Shown here one piece after another: positions 1 to 7,567 of a stretch of DNA of 11,987 nucleotides. Where the stretch lies: the NCBI GenBank assembly GCA_964472175.1, contig CAYYJF010000054.1:1-11987 (forward strand), read 5' to 3'. Origin of the DNA: UBA8389 sp964472175 (GTDB lineage Bacteria > Bacteroidota > Bacteroidia > Bacteroidales > UBA1402). Position numbers and translations under genes: made by a program. The stretch's first letter is position 1. Each line of letters starts with the position of its first letter. The notes below the pieces were generated by a model, which worked only from the letters and a program-made list of their open reading frames with translations, was not told the origin of the DNA and searched no databases.

Positions 1-50
1 GCATCTGACTGTTAATCAGAGGGTCGTAGGTTCAAGTCCTACCTGAAGAG
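1..50 (+). tRNA. tRNA-Asn (GTT), 3' part only
   Basis: The window opens inside a tRNA gene, at the end of the D stem. The anticodon stem TCTGA (4-8) pairs with TCAGA (16-20) around the loop CTGTTAA, placing anticodon GTT at 11-13, which reads Asn codons. A 5-base variable region (21-25) precedes a perfect T arm: GTAGG (26-30), loop TTCAAGT, CCTAC (38-42). The 3' acceptor strand is CTGAAGA (43-49) with discriminator G50. No CCA is encoded, so it must be added after transcription. The 5' half (acceptor strand and D arm) lies outside the window. Confidence 0.93.
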
Positions 51-52
51 CG

Positions 53-81
53 AAAAAGCCGGCAGTTTTGTCGGCTTTTTT
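53..81 (+). terminator. Intrinsic terminator of the tRNA-Asn transcript
   Basis: AAAAAGCCG (53-61) is perfectly complementary to CGGCTTTTT (72-80), leaving a 10-base loop and a run of six T at 76-81. The A-rich left arm also makes it a plausible terminator on the opposite strand. It starts three bases after the tRNA discriminator base and ends only 18 bases before the Nudix start codon. Confidence 0.85.
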
Positions 82-99
82 GCGATCAATAGGCTTGAC

Positions 100-630
100 A
101 TGAAAAAACATCCTTTAAATCATTTTAACTTTTGCCCGTCCTGTGGATCGTCCAATTGGATCATCCATGATTTTAAATCCAAACGCTGTCTGGATTGTGC
201 TTTTGTGTATTATGCCAATGCTTCGGCTGCCGTTGCTTGTTTTATTCAAAATGAAAACGGTGATTTGTTGGTTTGCAGACGTGCCCACGAGCCAAAAGCA
301 GGCACTTTGGATTTACCCGGTGGCTTTGTCGATATGCACGAAACCGCACAAGAAGCCTTAAACAGGGAAATCAAAGAAGAACTAATGCTGGAAATTGAAA
401 GCGCCGAACTGTTCGCAACAATACCAAATGAATACGTTTACTCAGGCATGGTGATTCACACGCTTGACTTGCTTTATGTTGCACACGTCAAAAAACCAAT
501 GAATCTGAAGGTTGGGGATGATGTTTCTGAAGCTTTTTTCGTTCCTGTTAACACTATTTCACCAGACGACTTTGGGCTGGATTCAATAAAAAAGGGTATC
601 ATTGCATTTTTAAAGTCACAACATCGATGA
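100..630 (+). CDS. Nudix hydrolase with N-terminal zinc ribbon
   Basis: A 176-residue protein. A CPSC...CLDC zinc-ribbon pair (Cys12, Cys15, Cys30, Cys33) is followed by a Nudix domain. The Nudix box runs from Gly75 to about Leu97 with Glu81, Arg89, Glu90, Glu93 and Glu94 in register, the metal-binding and catalytic core of the family. The usual Gly near the end of the box is Met96. Family knowledge: such enzymes cleave nucleoside diphosphates linked to another moiety (NADH, ADP-ribose, NTPs), using Mg2+. The zinc ribbon resembles that of NudC-type NADH pyrophosphatases, but the protein is shorter and the substrate cannot be read from sequence. It is the first gene of the forward block and its stop overlaps the TPR gene start (ATGA, 627-630). 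A weak TAGG lies upstream of the ATG. No clear promoter fits between the tRNA terminator and this start. The family call is secure; the substrate is unknown. Confidence 0.9.
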   Translation: MKKHPLNHFNFCPSCGSSNWIIHDFKSKRCLDCAFVYYANASAAVACFIQNENGDLLVCRRAHEPKAGTLDLPGGFVDMHETAQEALNREIKEELMLEIESAELFATIPNEYVYSGMVIHTLDLLYVAHVKKPMNLKVGDDVSEAFFVPVNTISPDDFGLDSIKKGIIAFLKSQHR

Positions 631-3629
631 AGCGATTATTTTGGATCTTTCTGCTCATTCTTACGACAACACCACACACCCTTGCTCAGGGAATTCGACA
701 TAAAGATCAACCGGATGAATGGTTTTATTTGGCCAAACAATTATATGCCGAGGGGTCTTACGCCGCCGGATACAGAGCGCTTTCCACCTGGTTTGAAAGA
801 TCAGGGCAAGCCTCCTTTCTGGAAGAAGCTACTTTTTTGAAGGCTAAAATTTCGTTCGAACTCAACAAGAAGGATGCATCCATCATACTTATTGACTTCA
901 TCCGACAATATCCATTGTCTGTGCATCTCACGGAAGCTTATTATTTATTGGGTAGTACGGCCCTGGAAGCCAAACAATTCGAAGATGCGGCCTTGTTTTT
1001 CAAACAATGCCCCGAATCCATGCTCGATCCAAAAGAATTGGATGCTTTCTTGTTTAAATTGGCATACACCCATTTACAACTCAAACAATTTGATACCGCA
1101 CGTTCTGTGTTCACCAGACTGCTGCAAAGCGAAAATCGTTTCATTCCCTCAAGCACCTATTTTATGGCCTATATGGATTATGCCGAAGGGAAAATTCAAT
1201 CTGCCAGAGTAGGCTTCAACAAGGTCAGTGACCAGGCTCAATATCGTGCAGTATCCGACTTTTTCAACCTGCAATTGTTGTACATGGATGGCAATTACGA
1301 TGAGACCATTGTAAAAGCAGAGGCCATGCTCAAGCAAAAGCCGACACTGGAACAATCCATCGAACTGGTTCGGTTGCTGGGGGCTGCTCTATTTGACAAA
1401 AAGCGCTATGCAACCTCGTTGCTCTACTATCAGGAATATCTCCGGTTTGTACAAAATCCGGGCAGGTCAGATGTGTACAGGATTGGGGTCAATTATTTCT
1501 CCCAGTTTAACGATGTACAGGCTGTCAGCTATTTGACTCAGGTTTTAGACAAAAAAGATGCCATCAGTCAAAGTGCCTTATACCACATGGGGTTGAGTTA
1601 TGTGCGTCAAAACAAGAAAGAACAGGCCAGACTTCATTTTGAAGAGGCATCCAATCAGACTTTCGACAAGCAAACGCAAGAGAAGGCCTTATACAATTTT
1701 GCTTTGATTTGCTATGAAGACACGTATTCTCCTTTTAACGAACAAGCCAAGGCTTTTCAGAAATTATTGACAGAATTTCCCCAATCGACCTACACAACAA
1801 CGGCAAACAGCTTGTTGTCCGATGTGTTGTTGTCTTCCAAAGACCATTCCGGTTCTTTAAAATTTGTAGAATCTTTGCAGAATCCGGATGAAAAAATGCT
1901 TCAAACCAAATGCAAACTTCTATTTTTAACAGGTGTTGACCGCTACAAAGCACAGAAATATACCGAAGCGCAGGAATTGTTTACAAATGCGACTGCTTTG
2001 GCCCTGGAGCATCGGTTTCCAATGGGAGAATTGTTGTATTGGAAAGCAGAGTGCAACGATAAACTCGGCTTTTTAAAGGAGGCCGTTGAAGATTATATCA
2101 GTTTTGTTTCAAATCCGGAAAATGGGAAAAACAAAGCCTTCAATCTGGCTCATTATCAATTGGGTTATGCTTTTTTCAAACAAAAAATGTACGATGAAGC
2201 CAGTCAATGGTTTGAAAAGTTCATTCAATTGAAGAGCAATGGCAACGAAAACCTGCAAATAGATGCCCTGAATCGCATCGCAGACTGTCTGTATATTGGC
2301 AAAAACATTGGTCAGGCTGAAAAATATTACGTACAAGCACAAACGGTATCCAAAAACACAGACGACTATGCGGTCTACCAATTAGCCATGTGTCAGGGTG
2401 CAAAAAAACAGTATCAGGAAAAGATCCGACTGTTGACTGTTTTTGAGCAAAAGTATTCGAAATCGGTCTATCTGGATCGTGCTTTATGGGAACTGGGGCA
2501 AACCCAATTGTTGCAAAACCAGAAAGAAGAAGCAGCACAAACTTTTGAATTGCTGACAACCAAATGTCCGAATTCAAATTTTTCCGTCAAATCAAAACTC
2601 CTCATTGCTGAAGAGCAATGTAAAAAAGGCGAAACTGAAAAAGCCGTCGATTTGTACAAAAAAATCATTGAAACGTACCCCAGCAGTGAAGAAGCCCAAA
2701 AAGCGCTGTCAGGGTTGAAAGATATATTTGTTAAGAACAACACGGTTGGTTCGTATTTGGATTACACCGCCGGGTTGAAAGGCATCATTAAAATAGAAAC
2801 GGGGGAAGAAGACACCCTGGCATACCAGGCGGCAGAAACAGCACTGAATCAACAAAAGAATACCGAAGCGATTGAAGCTTATCAGTATTATTTGAACAGA
2901 TTTCCTGGTGGCGCTTTTGTTGAAGAAAGCCAATTCCAGCTTGGAAGAGTCTTGCTTTCAACAGGACGATTGCAAGATGGCTTGAATCAATTGGAGTCTC
3001 TGAGTAATCAAACCGGCGGAAAATATCAGGTCTCTGCAGTGATGCTGCTTGCAGAGGGATACGTTTCTTCCAGAAATCACGCCATGGCACTAAACCAATA
3101 TAAAAAATTGGAAAGTTTGGCCAGTGATCGATTCACCAGACAATCGGCCATCATGGGCATTATTCGTAGTTCCTTTGCATTGGAATTGTACAAAAATGCC
3201 ATTGATGCCACAAACAGGTTGTTGAATGATGAAAATCCAGGCACCGACCTACAACGTGAAGCACTCTATTACAGAGCTTTATCCTACATCAAAGAAGAAA
3301 AACCGGATTTGGCATTGAAAGACTTGAAGGTACTTGGAGCTGATGTTGACAACGAATTGGGGGCAGAATCCAGATTCAGACTGGCTGAATGTTTGTTTGA
3401 CGAAGGCCGCAAGGATGAAGCCAAAGAAGAAATCAACAGCTTCCTGAAACAAGGTTCACCACACGCCTACTGGCTTGCCAAATCGTATATTTTATTGGCC
3501 GACTTGTGCATCAGTGATGGACAAAAGTCTGAAGCCAAACAACACTTAACCAGCTTGAAACAAAATTACAAGGAGTCAAACGACATTCAAGAAATGATTG
3601 AATCCAGACTGAAACAATTGTCAAAATGA
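627..3629 (+). CDS. Large exported TPR-repeat protein
   Basis: A 1000-residue protein beginning with a typical signal peptide (basic KR, hydrophobic core about residues 4-14, probable cleavage after TLA, Ala20). There is no lipobox cysteine, so a soluble or peripheral periplasmic location is inferred. Nearly all of the rest consists of tandem TPR-type helical hairpins, seen as repeated A..LY..A.....A...F pattern segments (for example ALYNFALICYED, ALWELGQTQLL, ESQFQLGRVLL), including subgroups resembling the BamD/YbgF type. TPR arrays are protein-binding scaffolds and no catalytic motif is visible. The start overlaps the Nudix stop (ATGA, 627-630) and the stop overlaps the start of the downstream barrel (ATGA, 3626-3629), so translation of the three is probably coupled. 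From memory, proteins of about 1000 residues of this kind next to a TonB-receptor-like barrel recur in Bacteroidota. That suggests a shared envelope function, perhaps assembly, stability or cargo handling, which is inference. Confidence 0.85.
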   Translation: MKRLFWIFLLILTTTPHTLAQGIRHKDQPDEWFYLAKQLYAEGSYAAGYRALSTWFERSGQASFLEEATFLKAKISFELNKKDASIILIDFIRQYPLSVHLTEAYYLLGSTALEAKQFEDAALFFKQCPESMLDPKELDAFLFKLAYTHLQLKQFDTARSVFTRLLQSENRFIPSSTYFMAYMDYAEGKIQSARVGFNKVSDQAQYRAVSDFFNLQLLYMDGNYDETIVKAEAMLKQKPTLEQSIELVRLLGAALFDKKRYATSLLYYQEYLRFVQNPGRSDVYRIGVNYFSQFNDVQAVSYLTQVLDKKDAISQSALYHMGLSYVRQNKKEQARLHFEEASNQTFDKQTQEKALYNFALICYEDTYSPFNEQAKAFQKLLTEFPQSTYTTTANSLLSDVLLSSKDHSGSLKFVESLQNPDEKMLQTKCKLLFLTGVDRYKAQKYTEAQELFTNATALALEHRFPMGELLYWKAECNDKLGFLKEAVEDYISFVSNPENGKNKAFNLAHYQLGYAFFKQKMYDEASQWFEKFIQLKSNGNENLQIDALNRIADCLYIGKNIGQAEKYYVQAQTVSKNTDDYAVYQLAMCQGAKKQYQEKIRLLTVFEQKYSKSVYLDRALWELGQTQLLQNQKEEAAQTFELLTTKCPNSNFSVKSKLLIAEEQCKKGETEKAVDLYKKIIETYPSSEEAQKALSGLKDIFVKNNTVGSYLDYTAGLKGIIKIETGEEDTLAYQAAETALNQQKNTEAIEAYQYYLNRFPGGAFVEESQFQLGRVLLSTGRLQDGLNQLESLSNQTGGKYQVSAVMLLAEGYVSSRNHAMALNQYKKLESLASDRFTRQSAIMGIIRSSFALELYKNAIDATNRLLNDENPGTDLQREALYYRALSYIKEEKPDLALKDLKVLGADVDNELGAESRFRLAECLFDEGRKDEAKEEINSFLKQGSPHAYWLAKSYILLADLCISDGQKSEAKQHLTSLKQNYKESNDIQEMIESRLKQLSK

Positions 3630-5497
3630 AATACAACGGACGACATTCCACTTTCACAATCCGGGTAATTGCCTTGTTGTTTCTGTTACATTCGGCAGAT
3701 GCTTGGTGTCAAAAGAAAAGCGCAACAACTTCAACCACCAAAAAAACTACGGCTCAAACCAAAAGCGAATCTGTTAAAATCGACCCCGATTTTACGCCGA
3801 TACTCGAACCAGTCGAAAAAATCAACGTTTTGCCTGAATTGGAACAAACGAATGTGACAAAGCAACAAGTCGGTTTTTCAAAAATTGAATCACCAACCTC
3901 ATTAAACGGCGAATACGTTCCCCTTGCTGCAGCAGACATTCAAGCAGATTACCCCTACAGCCAAGGTGCAGGAAACATTCGGCTGGGCGTCGGAAACAAA
4001 AATTCTTTTCTTGGAGACATCCAACTCAACCTGATCAACAAAGAAAAACATGCGTTGGATGTAAACTTCAAGCATCGATCCATCTTTGGTGATGTTCTTT
4101 TTCAAAACACCCAGGTTGAACGTGCCTATCATGCGGACAATGACCTTCAAATCAACTACAGAACTTATGCCGGAAAAACAATGATTGATGCCGGACTGGG
4201 TGAACGCATTCTTTTTTGGAACAATTATGGCCAAAGAGCATCTTACGGAACGGATACCATGATCATGCCAAAGGGACAGTGGAGCACCGATGGGGTCTTC
4301 CGTTTCTCCTTGACTTCCATGGATATGTCAACACCGCTGAAATGGTCTGTGGGAAGTAAAGGGCACCTGTTCAGACTCGGGAAAGGGGTCGCATCCAAAA
4401 ATCATTTTCCGAACAAAACGAAAGGTGGTACTGAAAGGGATTTTACCCTTTATGGAAAAATCGATTTTCAATTGAACGATCGTTTCAATGCACACCTGGA
4501 TGCAACCATTCGCAATTTTGGCTACAAAATACCCTCCAGTTTTGACTTAAATGAGACCAATCCAAATACTGTCAGAGACCTCAGTGTGGAATTTGCCAAC
4601 AAAAGCTACTTTGAGTTGACCCCGACAATCCATTATTTCTATCGAAATTGGCTCATCAAAGGTGGAATCAAGCTCTCCATCCCTTCCAGCGTCACAGAAT
4701 CTGTCCATCCAAACTTTTTGGCTTCAGCCATCACTTCGTTGAATGAAAAAACTGAGCTGACATTGTCTTTAGACGGTGGAGTGAACCCCCTCTCATACCG
4801 GGAGGGCTTTCTAATGAACCCTTACCTGGATCCATCCAAACGCATTCATGCCTCGTGGACGATTTTTGATTTGAAAACCGATCTGGAGTACAGACCTCAA
4901 TCTGCCATTCGATTGAATCCGGAAATCGGCATCAGCAAAACCAAGGATGCGGCGTTTTTCTACAACTGTGCCCCATTTGTGGATGGCATCAACAACACCA
5001 ACGGTCGTTATTTTGGCATCAAATACATGAATTCTACCGAATTGCACCTCTCGCTTGAAGGGTCGTATGTCCCTTCAGATCTTTGGAGAATCAGTGGAGA
5101 TTTGCGTTTCAATCTATATGCCAATTCAAGCGATGAATCGGCCATCGAAACGTTGCTGGAAAATAACGGCAGAAAGGCCTGGCACAAACCCGGCTTCCTG
5201 TCAAACCTACGCTTTGACATTCAACCTGTGGACAATGTTTCGTTTTATATCAACCATCATTTTGAAGGTTTGAGATATGCACCAACACGCGTGGAAAGGA
5301 TTTCAGAAACCATATCCCAATTTGCAAACAGACTGGATGCCATCAATAATTTTGGCGTAGGTGGTCATTACACGGTTCGTAAGGGTGTAGGTATTTTTCT
5401 TCAAATTGACAACCTACTCGACCACCGGTATGAAGGTTATTATGGATACCCGGTTCATGGATTTACTGCAATCGTAGGAGGCTCCGTTTCCTTGTAA
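3626..5497 (+). CDS. TonB-dependent-receptor-like outer-membrane beta-barrel
   Basis: A 623-residue protein with a signal peptide (hydrophobic stretch about 12-21, likely cleavage near Ala26). Next come a Thr/Lys-rich low-complexity linker (about 30-49) and a Pro/Glu-rich periplasmic-looking segment (50-75). From about residue 110 onward there are alternating polar/aromatic strands typical of an outer-membrane barrel. The C-terminal part, with a DNLLDHRYEGYYGYP segment and a final strand ending in VGGSVSL, matches the end of TonB-dependent receptor barrels in this phylum. I see no plug domain and no convincing TonB box, so it may not be an energised transporter. About 510 residues remain for the barrel, enough for around 22 strands. 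It is translationally coupled to the TPR gene and lies 11 bases before recO. The barrel call is good; substrate and mechanism are unknown. Confidence 0.8.
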   Translation: MKYNGRHSTFTIRVIALLFLLHSADAWCQKKSATTSTTKKTTAQTKSESVKIDPDFTPILEPVEKINVLPELEQTNVTKQQVGFSKIESPTSLNGEYVPLAAADIQADYPYSQGAGNIRLGVGNKNSFLGDIQLNLINKEKHALDVNFKHRSIFGDVLFQNTQVERAYHADNDLQINYRTYAGKTMIDAGLGERILFWNNYGQRASYGTDTMIMPKGQWSTDGVFRFSLTSMDMSTPLKWSVGSKGHLFRLGKGVASKNHFPNKTKGGTERDFTLYGKIDFQLNDRFNAHLDATIRNFGYKIPSSFDLNETNPNTVRDLSVEFANKSYFELTPTIHYFYRNWLIKGGIKLSIPSSVTESVHPNFLASAITSLNEKTELTLSLDGGVNPLSYREGFLMNPYLDPSKRIHASWTIFDLKTDLEYRPQSAIRLNPEIGISKTKDAAFFYNCAPFVDGINNTNGRYFGIKYMNSTELHLSLEGSYVPSDLWRISGDLRFNLYANSSDESAIETLLENNGRKAWHKPGFLSNLRFDIQPVDNVSFYINHHFEGLRYAPTRVERISETISQFANRLDAINNFGVGGHYTVRKGVGIFLQIDNLLDHRYEGYYGYPVHGFTAIVGGSVSL

Positions 5498-5508
5498 TTG
5501 GCAACAGC

Positions 5509-6234
5509 ATGCTCATTCAGATACGTGCCATTGTTTTATATTGTCAGCCATACAATGATACCACAGACATCGTGGCGACTTACACCGAATCATTTGGGCG
5601 CGTGTCTTATTTGGTTGGGAAAAAAAGAAGCAAAAAATCGACCCTAAGGAGTGCCTTTTTTCAACCTTTAACCTTGGTTGAATTGCATGTAGAACATACG
5701 GTAAATAGAAATTTACAGAGAATCAAAGATGTGCGCACTTTTTGTCCGTTCACCGAAATACTGGTAGATCCGATAAAAAGTTCCATGGCTCTTTTCATCG
5801 CAGAAGTTTTGTACCGCACCTTGCGTGAATCGGAGAAAAATTCGCCGCTGTTTGATTTTTTGTGCCAATCCATTCAACTTTTGGATGCCTCTAATCAGGG
5901 CGTAGCCAATTTCCATCTGGTTTTTTTGTTGAAATTGACCCGATACCTGGGCTTTTACCCCAATGTGGAAGGGGCAAGCGAAGGATGGTATTTTGACTTG
6001 CATGATGGCTGCTTCGTGCCCAAAAGGCCCTTTCATCAGGCATGGCTCTCACCTGAAGAATCTGTCGCCTTTACAAGAATCATGCGGATGAGTTTTGAAA
6101 ACATGCATGCTTTTAAATTCAATCATGTGGAACGGGGTCAATTGTTGAAGCAAATCATTCAGTATTATCGCATCCATTTACCTGATTTTCCAACAATCAA
6201 ATCGCTGGAAGTGCTTCAGGAAATGTATCGTTGA
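5509..6234 (+). CDS. recO: DNA repair protein RecO
   Basis: A 241-residue protein, close to the usual RecO length. The N-terminal 80 residues fit the RecO OB-fold: a start of the type I.AIVL....Y.DT..IV..YTE.FGR.SYLV, followed by a basic GKKRSKKS segment and a FFQPLTLVEL strand. The remainder fits the helical C-terminal domain (ALFIAEVLYRTLRE; LLKLTRYLGFYP; FDLHDGCF). RecO helps RecR load RecA onto SSB-coated single-stranded DNA in gap repair and anneals strands. A four-cysteine zinc site like that of some RecO proteins is not present. It begins 11 bases after the barrel gene, probably by read-through from the same transcript. It ends 13 bases from the convergent tldE stop, with no clear terminator between them. 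Confidence 0.93.
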   Translation: MLIQIRAIVLYCQPYNDTTDIVATYTESFGRVSYLVGKKRSKKSTLRSAFFQPLTLVELHVEHTVNRNLQRIKDVRTFCPFTEILVDPIKSSMALFIAEVLYRTLRESEKNSPLFDFLCQSIQLLDASNQGVANFHLVFLLKLTRYLGFYPNVEGASEGWYFDLHDGCFVPKRPFHQAWLSPEESVAFTRIMRMSFENMHAFKFNHVERGQLLKQIIQYYRIHLPDFPTIKSLEVLQEMYR

Positions 6235-6247
6235 ATGCGCTGTTTGC

Positions 6248-7567
6248 TCAAATTCCGCTAAAACCGACCCCATCAAACATGACAGAGGGAATTTGATAGG
6301 CTGAATTCATTTTGGGATCGTTGCCAATTTCTGCCACCTGACTCCACAACTGTAGCATATTTCCAGTGATGTTCATCTCGGAGATGGGTTGAACACAGAT
6401 CCCGTTTTCAATCAAGAAACCCTCAACGCCGAAAGAAAAATCGCCGGAAGAACTGTTGCAATTGCCGCCATTAAAACCAGTTACCAGGATGCCTTTTTCC
6501 AACGACTGAACCATTTGCGCCATCGATTGTTTTCCATGATCGAAGATGAGTTGAGATGGACTGCTGATGGTTGGTTCAACCCCCATTTTCAATCCGTTAT
6601 AGGTATCGATGAAATACGTTTGCAGCACGCCTTGTTCAATAATGGAGCGGTTTTTGGTTGCAACGCCTTCATTGTCAAAGTATCTTGCTCCAAAGCCCCC
6701 CTGAATGTGAGGTCGATCAACGATCGTGACCAGGTTTGAAAATATTTGAGTACCTATCTTATCCAACAAAAAGGAATTCTTTTGCTGAAGGGCTCCACCA
6801 TTGAGTGCATTCAATACGGGTGCCAACAACCTGCCAATACTCATGTTGTCCACAATCATTGGATAGGTTCCTGAGGGTGCCGGCTTCTGTCCGATGCGTT
6901 CCAAAGCCTTTTTCAAGGCAGTGCTGCCAATTCCTGTACGTTCCAATTTTTTCCAGAACAGAGCTTGATCATACCAAAAGGCTTCTGGTTTGGCTCCATC
7001 TTTGCCCTGCACAGAAACTTGCGCCGTAAGTGAAAAATACGAATGCGTCGTTTCTCCTTCAAAACCATTGTTGGTGACAGAATACTTAAAGGATTCACCA
7101 TCGGAATAGGATGATTGAACAGATAAAATTCTGGCATCTGTATCCAAAATCTCTTCTGAAACGGCAAAAGCTGCCTGCATTTTTTCGTCTGAAGACATCC
7201 GGACAATGTCCGCATCATACACGTTCAAATCGGATTGCTGTCCTTTGAAATATCGATCAGGATTTGGCAGTTGTCTGCAAACATCGGGAGCAAGAAATCC
7301 GATAGAGTCAATGGCTCTGTCCATAAAGCGGCTCAACTCTTTTTTATCCATTCGGTTTGTAGAAAAAGTACCAAACCTATTTTCTTTGAACAGATTGAGA
7401 ACCAGTTGGTTTTCAGACGATTGAAGCAACTTGTCAACTTGCGTATTCCGAATCTCAAATTCAGTGTTTGTGCCATTGTACAAGGAAATACGAACGCCCT
7501 GACAACCACGTTTCACACACTGGTCCATGGCCCAACAGGCCAATTCCTTTTGTTCTTTCTCTATCAT
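6248..7567 (-). CDS. tldE: TldE/PmbA, non-catalytic partner of TldD metalloprotease
   Basis: A 439-residue protein of the PmbA/TldD modulator family. It lacks the HExxxH zinc motif of its partner and carries the conserved PmbA C-terminal pattern: GFNGGNCNSSSGDFSFG at about 364-380, then IENG and EMNITGN near 395-403. Family knowledge: TldD and TldE form a cytoplasmic heteromeric metalloprotease that in E. coli trims the microcin B17 precursor and degrades CcdA; the TldE subunit supports the TldD active site. I chose the ATG at 7567 (protein begins MIEKEQKEL) rather than the longest frame from 7621. The ATG overlaps the tldD stop as ATGA (7567-7564), a GGAGGA lies 8 bases upstream, and the 18 extra residues of the longer frame are merely tldD coding sequence read out of frame. 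Translation is therefore likely coupled to tldD. Confidence 0.93.
   Translation of the reverse strand: MIEKEQKELACWAMDQCVKRGCQGVRISLYNGTNTEFEIRNTQVDKLLQSSENQLVLNLFKENRFGTFSTNRMDKKELSRFMDRAIDSIGFLAPDVCRQLPNPDRYFKGQQSDLNVYDADIVRMSSDEKMQAAFAVSEEILDTDARILSVQSSYSDGESFKYSVTNNGFEGETTHSYFSLTAQVSVQGKDGAKPEAFWYDQALFWKKLERTGIGSTALKKALERIGQKPAPSGTYPMIVDNMSIGRLLAPVLNALNGGALQQKNSFLLDKIGTQIFSNLVTIVDRPHIQGGFGARYFDNEGVATKNRSIIEQGVLQTYFIDTYNGLKMGVEPTISSPSQLIFDHGKQSMAQMVQSLEKGILVTGFNGGNCNSSSGDFSFGVEGFLIENGICVQPISEMNITGNMLQLWSQVAEIGNDPKMNSAYQIPSVMFDGVGFSGI

Noticed and set aside
2221..2577. Reverse-strand open frame of 118 codons inside the TPR gene
   Set aside because: The forward frame is a convincing continuous TPR protein; the reverse frame shows no motif or start signal.
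6235..6247. Possible bidirectional terminator between convergent recO and tldE
   Set aside because: The 13-base gap and its flanks show no stem with a T-run on either strand.
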